Shown one piece after another: positions 38,001 through 46,847 of a stretch of DNA of 64,000 nucleotides. How positions within the stretch are numbered: position 1 is the stretch's first letter; each line of letters opens with the position of its first letter. Under the pieces are notes generated by a model. It was not told where the DNA came from and did not search any database. It worked only from the letters and a program-made list of their open reading frames with translations. Location of the stretch: contig JALCME010000006.1 of the NCBI GenBank assembly GCA_022648295.1, positions 1 to 64,000 on the forward strand. Direction: 5' to 3'. Both the position numbers and the translations under genes were made by a program. Source of the DNA: Bacteroides sp. Its GTDB lineage: Bacteria > Bacteroidota > Bacteroidia > Bacteroidales > Bacteroidaceae.

Positions 38001-38369
38001 ATATCTTAAAAAAGCCCCGTTTCGCCATTGAGCACGTTTCCATAAATTATCGGGATATTTTGGATCGGAAGCCATCCAAAAACAATTCAAATCACTCAAA
38101 CGATCGCCTGGTTGAGCTCTATCCACCACACAAGCATCATATTCAATAGTGACCGTACCGCTCATCTTCTCTTTCCGCCACATGGTCAGTCCTTTAGGTG
38201 CGATGATATCTACTGTATCACCACGAAACGCCACCTTGTAATCAGGTGACTCCGACTCCACTTTCCAATAGTGGTCAAAAAGCCGTGCATTAAGCCCGGA
38301 AGTAACACTACCTTGAACTTTGATTGTAGAAAACAGAGCTATGACTAAGATGTTGAATAGATTCTTCAT
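35076..38369 (-). CDS. Secreted DUF6250 plus PcRGLX/YetA-like protein (PL26-related)
   Basis: A 1097-residue secreted protein with a signal peptide ending near VQGS. The first roughly 230 residues read as a DUF6250/concanavalin-like beta-sandwich (WYHIKITNADGRIKYYIDGK). The rest resembles the PcRGLX/YetA family, with the VPFKEGEV, SWSLAYWPDGSVKW and large alpha-barrel features. Its fungal founding member is an exo-rhamnogalacturonan lyase of PL26. The neighbouring PL9, GH43 and GH2 genes support a role on rhamnogalacturonan or another pectin. It is last in the GH43-PL9 operon, 18 bases after the PL9 gene. Catalytic residues could not be mapped safely, so lyase activity is an inference. Confidence 0.72.
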   Translation of the reverse strand: MKNLFNILVIALFSTIKVQGSVTSGLNARLFDHYWKVESESPDYKVAFRGDTVDIIAPKGLTMWRKEKMSGTVTIEYDACVVDRAQPGDRLSDLNCFWMASDPKYPDNLWKRAQWRNGAFLRYYSLQLYYMGYGGNHNSTTRFRRYDGNETGITDTGKRPAVLQEYTDKTHLLDANRWYHIKITNADGRIKYYIDGKLLVDFNDPAPLTSGWFGFRTTLSHTQVTNFRYQCVKDGSQPVVLHWIGKTSETDRGVSFGVPFKEGEVSPDESLLLTTDHKVKIPVDSWSLAYWPDGSVKWMGMAGVIPGGAEQVIVEKGREKRNTPLGVVETPHEIRINTGVVTAYIPRQGNFLMDSLVYKGVKVGGRAGLLCSTQSGPLLESTSQITFRHYVGKIRKVTVERAGKIRALIKIEGVHCGEDGREWLPFIVRFYFYAGSPRIKMVHSFIYDGDQNSDFIRSLGIRFEVPMREELYNRHVAFACDGNGVWSEPVQPLVGRRMLVLENDSIQKESKKEHLRKPFLQQLQMEGKRIPPYQDFNPANRDLLEHWASWNSYRLSQLSDNAFTIRKRANDNNPWIGTYTGRHADGYVFVGDVSGGLGIYLCDFWQSYPSSLEVDDVRSKNASLTVWLWSPESEPMDLRHYDNVAHGLNESYEDVQEGMSTPYGIARTSELTIIPAASYQGKAAVAGMVKDLMLPGELICSPEYLHSRHAFGRWSLPDRSTPLRTQVEARLDSLVNYYKKAIKQHKWYGFWNYGDVMHTYDPARHEWRYDIGGFAWDNTELASNMFFWYNFLRTGKVDIWQIARAMTRHTGEVDVYHLGPNSGLGSRHNVSHWGCGAKEARISQAAWNRFYYYLTTDERCGDLMHEVRDADRKLYDLDPMRLAEPRSIFPCKAPARLRIGPDWLAYAGNWMTEWERTGNKAYRDKIIAGMKSIAKLPHGLFTGNKALGYNPATGVLSYDGDPNLQNTNHLMTIMGGFEIMNELMEMIHLPEWEAVWLDHARRYKEQAWTISHNRFRISRLLGYAAWKLRRPDLGKEAWSDLLLDGSRDGKFIPFKLKRILPPQVPVPVEENPWVSTNGTAMWGLDAIYLLEVCPLME

Positions 38370-38387
38370 GCCACTTAAAACATCAGA

Positions 38388-39680
38388 TTAGTATCCCAAA
38401 CCTCTCCTGAATAATTCGTTATCCGATCTTAACTTCATAAAATTTATATCCGGCAAACCACCATCTGCCTTGCGAGGTAAAATCAATTCCCGCGGATCAA
38501 GGCTGATAAAGTCCTCCGCTTCCACTTTTATCTCCTGTGGATAGAAAGAATTATTTTCTATGGTGCACTTCTTTACATCGACATCAATGAGGTGCTTGCC
38601 TGCCAACCGTGGGGCAAATGAAAAATTATTAGTAATTACGTGCCCATATCCATTTACATTAACAATCTCCCTATTGGGCTTACGGTTCAGCATACAAAAG
38701 TTATACGGATTCTGATAACCCGTATTATGATTGAAAAGAACTCCCCCCAAATGATGGTTAGCATAAAAACCTTTGTTCCGGTTGTAATAAGCCAAGCAAT
38801 ATTCCACCCGGTGCACAGGAGGAACCTCTGGACACCTCACCATTTCCTGCATTCCATATCCGCCTGCCTTAAAACCAGTTCCATCACCAGCCGGTTTCAT
38901 GGTACCCGGTATATATCCATTCAAGAACGACCAACAATGATCTATTGTACAAGCAGCACGGGCATTTATCAAATCAAATCCGTCATCACTATTATACCAT
39001 GCCCGGCAGCCACGAAAAACATTTCCTACACTCTCCTCAGTAGTAGGATGTCCTCCAAAGCCATCTACATTTCCACCTATTCCATTTTCCGATACATAAT
39101 CATAATTGTTATAAGCATCGCAGTTCAATATCAAATTCTTGGCTCCCTTAATCAAATAAAAGCCAATTGCCATCCCATCGTGCATAGCCAATCCCTCATA
39201 GATATTATTGTTCCCTCCGTCATTGCGGAAACATTCCGACTGGGTATGTCCCGTAAGCGTCACTTGCGTACCGATTATCTCAAAATTTTTAAAATATAGA
39301 AAAGAACCTCCCACGTGAAAAACCGTAACTCTCTTACCTGCGGGTTTCACCTGCGACAAATCAAAAACAGGCCGCTCATTTTTATATCCGAAATAGCAGA
39401 TTCTTTTGTCCAAGGAAACTCCGTTCTTCTGTAAATCAAACACACAAGCATACGCTCCTTCAAAGGTCATGATCTGCTTCTCCCCGATATGATACACACC
39501 ACCACGGATATACACCGTATCCCCCGGTTCAACCAGCGACTGTGCTTTATTTAAGGTAGCAAAAGGAGCATCAATACTTCCCTCACTATTATCATTTCCA
39601 TATACAGCAATAAAATAATTCGTTGCAGAAAGGGATGCAACACTAAAGATCAAAACCATTACCCAACAGATACGCCTCAT
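38388..39680 (-). CDS. Secreted PL9-family pectate lyase-like protein
   Basis: A 430-residue right-handed beta-helix protein with a signal peptide ending at SLSAT. The PL9 active-site pattern is complete: Asp206 in NVDGFG, the calcium-binding Asp232, Asp233 and Asp236 in SDDGFD, and the candidate catalytic Lys271 in GFKAGG. The spacings are close to those of the characterised PL9 enzyme Pel9A. It should cleave polygalacturonate or rhamnogalacturonan by calcium-assisted beta-elimination. It lies 66 bases after the GH43 gene and 18 before the YetA-like gene, in one leftward operon. Confidence 0.88.
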   Translation of the reverse strand: MRRICWVMVLIFSVASLSATNYFIAVYGNDNSEGSIDAPFATLNKAQSLVEPGDTVYIRGGVYHIGEKQIMTFEGAYACVFDLQKNGVSLDKRICYFGYKNERPVFDLSQVKPAGKRVTVFHVGGSFLYFKNFEIIGTQVTLTGHTQSECFRNDGGNNNIYEGLAMHDGMAIGFYLIKGAKNLILNCDAYNNYDYVSENGIGGNVDGFGGHPTTEESVGNVFRGCRAWYNSDDGFDLINARAACTIDHCWSFLNGYIPGTMKPAGDGTGFKAGGYGMQEMVRCPEVPPVHRVEYCLAYYNRNKGFYANHHLGGVLFNHNTGYQNPYNFCMLNRKPNREIVNVNGYGHVITNNFSFAPRLAGKHLIDVDVKKCTIENNSFYPQEIKVEAEDFISLDPRELILPRKADGGLPDINFMKLRSDNELFRRGLGY

Positions 39681-39746
39681 AACTTAATACTCTATTAAAA
39701 ATGTCCTTAATATCTAATTATCCCCCTATTATTTCAAACAGAAACC

Positions 39747-42107
39747 TTATTTCCCGTAGATTTTCCACTCCCACATGCCAGGATTACCCTTGCGAATATG
39801 TATGCGCAAATAGCGGGCTTCACCTATTTCCTTCACAATATGAGGAGAACGAACTTCGGCTTTCACTAGCTCACCACAAGTTTGCCAGCGTCTTCCATCC
39901 AAAGACTTTTCCAACCGCCATGCATGTCCTTCGGTAGGACGAGTAAAAAAGAAATCACACTCTGATATATAACACACAGCATTCAAGTCCACTATTAGAA
40001 AAGGACTACTATCGGTGTCAGCAGCCATCCAGCATGTCCCATTTGAGTTATCTCCGGCATTGGCAGCAATATAAGTATGCGTGCGGATATATTGCTTTAC
40101 CGAGCCCTTTTGAGGCAAAGGTGCATTAGGCTCAGTTTCAATCGTCACGGTAGAAGTCCGCGGTGCCTTCTCACTTGAGGCTTTAAAACGGGCTTGCAAT
40201 GCCAGATTCGTGCGTTTTTCCTGCGGAGCAGCCAGATAACCCACTCCCTGATGATCAGGTATTAATGTTTTTATCGTTCCATCTTCATTAAACTCCATCC
40301 GGTTGGCATAAACCTGACGTGTAGTTCCTCCGTCACCATATTCCAGATACAAAAAAATATATTCATCACGCTCTCTATCATAAAACACATTGCCATGTCC
40401 CGGTCCCCAAATTCCATTTTGCGGTGCTGAAAATAAGAAGATATCATTCCCATCAGGTTTCTCAAATCCACTTAACGGCGATTGACGACTCATCATGTAA
40501 GCATAAGCATAATTCTGATGTCCGCTTAGTGTATAAAGATAATAGTAAATGCCTTTCCGTTTAAACATCAACGGCCCTTCGGAATATCCCTGCCGGGAAG
40601 TAGGAATAGTAACCGGCTCTTCGGCCAAATGTAGCCAATCAGTCGTTAAACGTCCGGCTTTTCTACGCCTCCAGAAGATATATTCCGTTCCGTCATCATC
40701 AATAAATGGCTCTCCATCAATATCACCGACTACCGGTTGGCTGCCCACCTTTTCCACACCCGGAGCAAACAACCCTTTACCCTCAGCAAAGTGAAAAGGT
40801 CCGTCCGGTTTATCACCTTCCAACACATACGTTCCCATCTTGTCATCCGGCTTCACCAAAGTGACATACAAATAATATTTTCCATCCCGTTCAATCACCT
40901 TACCCGGTGCCCAATAACGGAAATACCCCACTTTCTTTTCACCTTTCTCATTAACATACTCATAACTTTTATTCCAGTCGAAACCGGAAATAGGAGAACC
41001 ATTAAAGCTCCAATTCACAAAGTCTTTCGATTTCCAGACCACGGGAGTTCCTGCACGTCCCAAACCGGAATCAATATCCGTTGTAGCATATAAATAATAA
41101 GTATCCCCGAATTTTGAAACCGAAGGATCGGCTATATTATCCGGGATCAGTGTATTATACAGATAACCAGTTACTAGAGATTCAACCATAGAAGCATCCA
41201 CGGCAAAGGCTGTTCCATGACGTATGCCTAACGGAAAATGCACTTCAGTTGAAATGTCCGTCCAAGTCGCACCATGATCGGTAGAACGTACCGCCCCATA
41301 AGTATGATCCCGATACTTATCAAAATAGACATAAAGCATATCGCCAATAAATAAGGGAGCCGGTCCTTCCGCCCAGTAGTTTCCCGTTATCGGAGCAGAA
41401 ACTTTAGTCGGAAATCCCTTGCGAATATCTTTCGTACGTGTAATACGCAGATTCTTCTCCGGCGGATTGGAATTTTCATTCTTCACCACCATTACGAAGT
41501 CATTCATCTTCGGGTCTTTGACAATAGCCGCATCAATGACACTGAAATCAGGATTAAAGAATATCTTTGTTTTAGAGAAAATACGGAAATCTTTAGTAGT
41601 CACATAATAGATACGGTGGTTCCATCCCTTTTCACTCTCACTGGTAGCCACCTGTTTATACTTTCCCGGAATAGTAGTTGCCCAAATGATATAATAAGTT
41701 TGCGAAGCGTCATCATAAAAAAGCTCCGGTGCCCAGCAATTTTTAGCTTTCGGTTCGTGCATCATAACCGGAATAGCCTTCTGCTCACTCCAGTGTATCA
41801 AATCACGCGAAGAAGCGTAACCGATAATACGATCCGTCCAGCTCGAGGTCCATACCATATGGAACGTGCCATCCGGTCCCTGACAAATGCTCGGATCACG
41901 CATCAACCTATCTTTTCCTACAGCAGGAGTCAATACAGAGCGCCCTCCGTTCAGAGCAGTCCAATTTAAGCCATCGTAACTATATGCCAAATGCAAACCG
42001 TCTTCACTATTGTTTATAAAATAGGAAAAAAGATAAGCCACCCCATTGGCCCGGGATATTCCAGCAAAAAAAAGACAAAAGAAGATACAGGTTATTACTC
42101 TTTTCAT
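39747..42107 (-). CDS. Secreted tandem GH43-GH43 protein with C-terminal discoidin-like domain
   Basis: A 786-residue protein with a signal peptide (ending near GISRA) and two successive five-bladed propellers. Blade set 1 (about 22-320) keeps Asp71 in RDPSI, Asp192 in VIDAAI and Glu247 in AEGPAP. Set 2 (about 322-620) keeps Asp327 in ADPSV, Asp464 in DIDGEPF and Glu510 in SEGPL. Both therefore have the three GH43 catalytic acids. A C-terminal beta-sandwich of the F5/8 type (about 640-786) probably binds sugar. Expected activities are arabinofuranosidase, xylosidase or galactosidase on pectin side chains. It is first in the operon with PL9 and the YetA-like gene. Confidence 0.87.
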   Translation of the reverse strand: MKRVITCIFFCLFFAGISRANGVAYLFSYFINNSEDGLHLAYSYDGLNWTALNGGRSVLTPAVGKDRLMRDPSICQGPDGTFHMVWTSSWTDRIIGYASSRDLIHWSEQKAIPVMMHEPKAKNCWAPELFYDDASQTYYIIWATTIPGKYKQVATSESEKGWNHRIYYVTTKDFRIFSKTKIFFNPDFSVIDAAIVKDPKMNDFVMVVKNENSNPPEKNLRITRTKDIRKGFPTKVSAPITGNYWAEGPAPLFIGDMLYVYFDKYRDHTYGAVRSTDHGATWTDISTEVHFPLGIRHGTAFAVDASMVESLVTGYLYNTLIPDNIADPSVSKFGDTYYLYATTDIDSGLGRAGTPVVWKSKDFVNWSFNGSPISGFDWNKSYEYVNEKGEKKVGYFRYWAPGKVIERDGKYYLYVTLVKPDDKMGTYVLEGDKPDGPFHFAEGKGLFAPGVEKVGSQPVVGDIDGEPFIDDDGTEYIFWRRRKAGRLTTDWLHLAEEPVTIPTSRQGYSEGPLMFKRKGIYYYLYTLSGHQNYAYAYMMSRQSPLSGFEKPDGNDIFLFSAPQNGIWGPGHGNVFYDRERDEYIFLYLEYGDGGTTRQVYANRMEFNEDGTIKTLIPDHQGVGYLAAPQEKRTNLALQARFKASSEKAPRTSTVTIETEPNAPLPQKGSVKQYIRTHTYIAANAGDNSNGTCWMAADTDSSPFLIVDLNAVCYISECDFFFTRPTEGHAWRLEKSLDGRRWQTCGELVKAEVRSPHIVKEIGEARYLRIHIRKGNPGMWEWKIYGK

Positions 42108-42137
42108 GGTTCACATCCGATTATGATTTTAGCGTTA

Positions 42138-42145
42138 CAAATATA
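42138..42145 (-). promoter_or_regulatory. -7 promoter box of the GH43-PL9-YetA operon
   Basis: The minus strand reads TATATTTG, an exact match, about 31 bases before the GH43 ATG. A TTTTG lies a further 16-17 bases upstream. The region is shared with the divergent GH2 gene. Confidence 0.6.
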
Positions 42146-42323
42146 CCGCTTTAAAATTAAACAAAAGATAGAATAACCTCCGTATCCCTGTATATTCGTA
42201 CACTTTTGCACATCAATGCAAGTGCTTTTAACACAATATTCCAGATATCTGTACGACTTTCTATTCAGCAGTTCACTGAAATGGACTATTTTAGCTCCCG
42301 CTAAAACAAGTAACCCTTTATAT

Positions 42324-45206
42324 ATGAAAAATTTATTAACCTTGATTGCGTTCTTAACCGTTTTTTTATTACCGATATCAAGCCAAAATCATTTTTTTGA
42401 CCTGTCTGGGCAATGGAATTTTCAAATAGATCGTCTGGATATTGGAATTAAAGAACAATGGTTTAAGAAAATGCGCTTTGATGATACTATTAATCTTCCC
42501 GGTTCCATGCCCGAAAAGTTGAAAGGTGACAAAGTCACTGTCCGCACCAAGTGGACCGGAAGCCTGTATGATAGTTCTTATTATTACAACCCCTATCTGG
42601 AGAAATACCGGATTGACGGACAAGTCAAGCTCCCGTTTTTCCTGACTCCGGACCGGCATTATGTAGGTGTAGCCTGGTACCAAAAGCAAATTAACATTCC
42701 GGCTAATTGGAAAGGCGAACGTATCCTCCTCTTTCTGGAACGTCCTCATATCGAAACCAGCGTATGGGTAGACAACCGGAAAGTCAGTATGCAAAACAGT
42801 TTGTCGGCACCTCACGTATATGACCTTACCAATTACCTCAAGCCCGGAAAAACATGCAGCATTGCCATCCGCATAGATAATCGTATTAAAGAAATAAATG
42901 TAGGACCCGACTCACACAGCATTACCGACCAAACCCAGGGCAATTGGAACGGCATCGTAGGACGTCTAGAGCTACAGACAACTCCCAAACTTCATTTTGA
43001 CGACATTCAGATTTACCCCGACCTTGCCGGACGCAAAGCAGAAGTACGGATGAAGATCATATCACCAACATCACACGAAAGCAAAATTACACTATCTGCA
43101 GGCAGCTTCAATGCCGACCGAAAAGATAGTATCTACCCAGTTACCCATACTATTGTCCTTCATCACGGAGAAAATGACATCACTTTAGAGCTCCCGATGG
43201 GAGATCATTTTCTGCCCTGGGATGAATTTAATCCCGCACTCTACCGGCTTACCGCCAAATTGGCAAATGGGAAACAACTGGATACCCGTAACGTTGAATT
43301 CGGCATGCGGGAATTTAGCATTAAAGGTAAATGGTTTTATATCAACGGGCGGAAAACGATGTTACGCGGAACCGTGGAGAATTGTGACTTCCCACTTACC
43401 GGATACCCTCCGATGGATGAAGCATCTTGGGAACGTGTTTTTCGTATCTGCCGTCAATACGGACTCAATCACATGCGTTTTCATTCCTATTGCCCACCCG
43501 AAGCAGCTTTCAAAGCAGCCGACCGCGTAGGATTCTACCTCCAACCTGAAGGTCCGAGCTGGCCGAACCACGGACCCAAATTAGGACTCGGACAACCCAT
43601 TGACAAATACCTCATGAATGAAACCATTACTATGAGTAAATACTATGGCAATTCCCCTTCATTCTGCATGATGGCCTGCGGCAATGAGCCTTCCGGACGA
43701 TGGGTTGAATGGGTAAGCAAGTTTGTCGATTATTGGAAAGCGACTGATTCCCGCCGGGTATATACAGGCGCATCCGTCGGCAACAGTTGGCAATGGCAGC
43801 CCCTCAATCAGTACCACGTTAAAGCAGGAGCACGCGGTCTGACATGGAAAGATGACATGCCGGAAAGTTACTCGGATTTCCGCTCTCGTATTGATACCGT
43901 ACGTCAGCCCTACATTTCACATGAAATGGGGCAATGGTGTGCTTTCCCCAACTTCAATGAAATTCGCAAATACACAGGAGTTAACAAAGCCAAAAACTTT
44001 GAAATCTTCCGTGACATCCTTGCTGATAATGATATGGCTGATGAAGCACACAACTTTATGATGGCCTCAGGAAAGCTCCAGGCGCTCTGCTACAAAAACG
44101 AAATCGAAAAGACCTTGCGTACTCCCGACTATGCCGGCTTCCAAATGTTATCATTGAACGATTACTCCGGACAGGGAACAGCATTGGTAGGCGTACTCGA
44201 TGTCTTCTTTGATGAGAAAGGTTATATTGATGCCAACCAATTCCGACGCTTCTGTAGCCCTACTGTTCCTTTGGCCCGTATCCAAAAGTTCGTATATACC
44301 AATGATGAAACTTTCCATGCTGATATAGAAGTTGCTCACTTTGGTCAATCATCAATGAAACAAGCACATACGACATACAGTATAAAAGACCAATACGGAA
44401 AAATCTATGCGCATGGGCTGCTCAGTACTCAAGATATTCCCATAGACAATAATATCCATCTGGGAAGCGTAGACTTCAAACTCAAAGAAATCACCAAACC
44501 ACAAAAGTTGAATTTGGAGGTACGCATTGCGGGAACCTCTGCTATCAATGACTGGAACTTCTGGGTCTATCCGGCCAAAGAGACTCTCAATCAAGGTGAA
44601 GTCTATACCACCGATACACTTGATGCCAAAGCTTTGGACATTCTGCAAAATGGCGGTAAAGTACTCATCACAGCTGCCGGAAAGATTAAATACGGCAAGG
44701 AAGTTGTCCAATACTTCACCCCGGTGTTTTGGAATACCTCATGGTTCAAAATGCGTCCACCTCATACAACAGGTATCTTCGTCAACAACTACCACCCGCT
44801 GTTCCACGAATTCCCAACGGATTACTACAGCGACTTGCAATGGTGGGAGTTACTCAACAAAGCCCAAGTGATGCAATTTACCGGCTTTCCTAAGGGATTC
44901 CGTCCTACGATACAAAGCATAGACACTTGGTTTGTCAGCCGCAAGCTCGGCATGTTGTTCGAAGCCAAAGTACTGAACGGCAAACTAATGATGACCAGCA
45001 TGGACATCACTTCCCAACCGAATAAACGAATCGTTGCCCGGCAAATGCATAAAGCCATTCTGGATTACATGAATTCCGATCAATTTCGTCCGGCCACCCG
45101 TGTAGCTCCTAAACAGATCCAAGAATTATTCACTAAAGTGGCAGGTGCAGTGAAGAATTATACGAATGAATCTCCGGATGAACTACGACCTAAAATAATT
45201 CGGTAA
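42324..45206 (+). CDS. Secreted GH2-family glycoside hydrolase
   Basis: A protein of about 960 residues with a signal peptide (MKNLLTLIAFLTVFLLPISS). It has the GH2 order: N-terminal jelly-roll sugar-binding domain (LSGQWNFQIDR), immunoglobulin-like domain, TIM barrel and a C-terminal extension. In longest-frame numbering the acid/base Glu is at about 491 in ACGNEPSG and the nucleophile Glu at about 570 in ISHEMGQW, so it looks active. The specificity (beta-galactosidase, beta-glucuronidase or alpha-arabinosidase-like) cannot be read directly. It is divergent from the GH43-PL9-YetA operon and shares about 216 bases with it. The first Met of the longest frame (42216) would precede a non-signal sequence, so 42324 is preferred. 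Confidence 0.87.
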   Translation: MKNLLTLIAFLTVFLLPISSQNHFFDLSGQWNFQIDRLDIGIKEQWFKKMRFDDTINLPGSMPEKLKGDKVTVRTKWTGSLYDSSYYYNPYLEKYRIDGQVKLPFFLTPDRHYVGVAWYQKQINIPANWKGERILLFLERPHIETSVWVDNRKVSMQNSLSAPHVYDLTNYLKPGKTCSIAIRIDNRIKEINVGPDSHSITDQTQGNWNGIVGRLELQTTPKLHFDDIQIYPDLAGRKAEVRMKIISPTSHESKITLSAGSFNADRKDSIYPVTHTIVLHHGENDITLELPMGDHFLPWDEFNPALYRLTAKLANGKQLDTRNVEFGMREFSIKGKWFYINGRKTMLRGTVENCDFPLTGYPPMDEASWERVFRICRQYGLNHMRFHSYCPPEAAFKAADRVGFYLQPEGPSWPNHGPKLGLGQPIDKYLMNETITMSKYYGNSPSFCMMACGNEPSGRWVEWVSKFVDYWKATDSRRVYTGASVGNSWQWQPLNQYHVKAGARGLTWKDDMPESYSDFRSRIDTVRQPYISHEMGQWCAFPNFNEIRKYTGVNKAKNFEIFRDILADNDMADEAHNFMMASGKLQALCYKNEIEKTLRTPDYAGFQMLSLNDYSGQGTALVGVLDVFFDEKGYIDANQFRRFCSPTVPLARIQKFVYTNDETFHADIEVAHFGQSSMKQAHTTYSIKDQYGKIYAHGLLSTQDIPIDNNIHLGSVDFKLKEITKPQKLNLEVRIAGTSAINDWNFWVYPAKETLNQGEVYTTDTLDAKALDILQNGGKVLITAAGKIKYGKEVVQYFTPVFWNTSWFKMRPPHTTGIFVNNYHPLFHEFPTDYYSDLQWWELLNKAQVMQFTGFPKGFRPTIQSIDTWFVSRKLGMLFEAKVLNGKLMMTSMDITSQPNKRIVARQMHKAILDYMNSDQFRPATRVAPKQIQELFTKVAGAVKNYTNESPDELRPKIIR

Positions 45207-45267
45207 TTGATAAAACTCAAATCCATTCTTACCGGCTAATAAGATTGTTAGTTTATCGGAATAAAGC

Positions 45268-45312
45268 ATGCCTGCTCTACGAGGAAAGCCCTGTTCGTCG
45301 TAGAGCAAGCAT
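45268..45312. terminator. Hairpin after the GH2 gene
   Basis: Two 15-base arms (45268-45282 and 45298-45312) pair with one mismatch around a 15-base loop. A T run is lacking, so it may be a terminator or simply an RNA stabilising stem. Confidence 0.5.
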
Positions 45313-45333
45313 CAATTATCAAGCAATATTTAT

Positions 45334-45341
45334 TATATTTG
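45334..45341 (+). promoter_or_regulatory. -7 promoter box of the S51-like gene
   Basis: TATATTTG matches the consensus exactly. It predicts a leader of about 70 bases before the ATG at 45420. Confidence 0.55.
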
Positions 45342-45419
45342 GAACTTGAAAAGAACGAAGACATAAATTAAGGGCATTTGCATAAAAACCTCAATTATTA
45401 CTAATGAAAAAATAGAGTA

Positions 45420-46601
45420 ATGAAACACACACAAATCATTTATATCGTATGTCTCATGCTATGTATTGTGGGAATAGGGAGTTCGATGGCTCAAACAAAG
45501 GCCCATAAGCAAGACGAAACCATCTTTGTTTGGGGAGGGGACATTAATTTAAAGTTTACTCAATATATAGCCGACCTAACTAAAAAAGAAAAGCCGAAAA
45601 TATGTTATCTACCAACTGCAAGCGCTGACAACTCGGACAACATCAAGTATTGGGGCAGTATCTGTAACAAATTAAAGATCGACACTCTCGTCTTAAAAGT
45701 ATGGGTAAGTTCATCTGAAAAAAATCAATCCTTCGAAGAAATACTCCTCCATTCGGATGCAATCGTAGTTGGCGGAGGCAATACATTAAATATGCTTGGC
45801 ATTTGGAAGGCACAAGGCATAGATCAGATTTTAAGAAAAGCGTTGAAAAGAGGAATAATCCTGGCTGGTGGAAGTGCAGGGTCTATATGCTGGTTTCAAG
45901 AAGGGGTTAGTGACTCCCGTCCGGTTAGCTTAAGCATGGTGAAGGGGTTGGGCATTTTGCCTTATAGCAACTGCCCACACTATTCAGAGCAAGCACGCAA
46001 AAACCTATACCAGAATATGATAAGAACAAAAAAAACATCCTCCGGATACGCGTGCGATGAATTGGCCGGAGTTCTTTTTAGAAATAGAAAAGCCATTGAA
46101 TTCGTTAGCCAAAGTGACAGGCAAAACTCTTACTTTGTCTATGCAAAAAAAGGAAGAATAGAATCGGAAAGAATGAAATCTAAAATTCTGTTAGCCAAAG
46201 ATGCATTACCAGAAGGCAGTTACAATGCATTTACAGTGAAAAAGAAAATAGCCGATTTGCTAAATACCAACGACCAATCTTCCCCCTTGAATGCATATGT
46301 ATTGGAGATTAAAAATTTACGACTAAATAAAAACAAGGCAAGTGAGTCAGCAACAAACAAAATCTTGAGCATCAACATTGAAACAGTGTTTGTGTACAAC
46401 AATAAACTTGCAGGCGTCGTGAATGATGCCTACTTAGACTCCTTTGGCTATGGAATATGGTACTTTTATAATTGCGATGGCATTTGGACAAGCATGGGAG
46501 AAGACATCGGTGGCGAAACAATATCTGATAGTGAAATTACATTCAGAGAAAAAGCTAAAAGAATCATTGAGCGTGCAAAAGAGAAATTAAACTGCCACTA
46601 A
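45420..46601 (+). CDS. Secreted S51 (cyanophycinase/peptidase E)-like protein
   Basis: A 393-residue protein with a signal peptide ending at SSMAQ. The S51 fold is clear from FVWGGD near 36-41, VVGGGNTLNML near 116-126, and the nucleophile elbow GGSAGS at about 150-155 with Ser152. His187 in CPHYSE is the likely base. Peptidase E members cut Asp-X dipeptides and cyanophycinases cut beta-Asp-Arg bonds. The substrate here is unknown. About 120 residues follow the S51 core, with the EIKNLRLNKNKASES segment, that I do not recognise. The gene is monocistronic, with its own promoter. Confidence 0.8.
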   Translation: MKHTQIIYIVCLMLCIVGIGSSMAQTKAHKQDETIFVWGGDINLKFTQYIADLTKKEKPKICYLPTASADNSDNIKYWGSICNKLKIDTLVLKVWVSSSEKNQSFEEILLHSDAIVVGGGNTLNMLGIWKAQGIDQILRKALKRGIILAGGSAGSICWFQEGVSDSRPVSLSMVKGLGILPYSNCPHYSEQARKNLYQNMIRTKKTSSGYACDELAGVLFRNRKAIEFVSQSDRQNSYFVYAKKGRIESERMKSKILLAKDALPEGSYNAFTVKKKIADLLNTNDQSSPLNAYVLEIKNLRLNKNKASESATNKILSINIETVFVYNNKLAGVVNDAYLDSFGYGIWYFYNCDGIWTSMGEDIGGETISDSEITFREKAKRIIERAKEKLNCH

Positions 46602-46847
46602 CAATACGATATGATACTCTATAAAAAACGCAGAACAACAGTAATCAAACCTATAAACATAATAGCATCAAAGGCAGGGAAAAGTTTATAATGTAATTAT
46701 ACCAGCGTATAGTTATTATAAATATTTTACCATTCGATTTTTTACGGAATGAAAAGAATGACTGCAACGTATAAGTCTCATTACATCTGTATATCACTAT
46801 CAAACAAGAGTTTAAAAAAAGTAGAAAACTAAAAACACCCCGTTCTC

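Noticed and set aside
38640..39299. A 219-codon plus-strand frame
   Set aside because: It is antisense to the PL9 gene, where all active-site residues are in frame on the other strand.
45268..45312. Riboswitch or toxin-antitoxin RNA
   Set aside because: It is a simple stem 60 bases after a stop codon and lacks conserved riboswitch features, so a terminator is the simpler reading.
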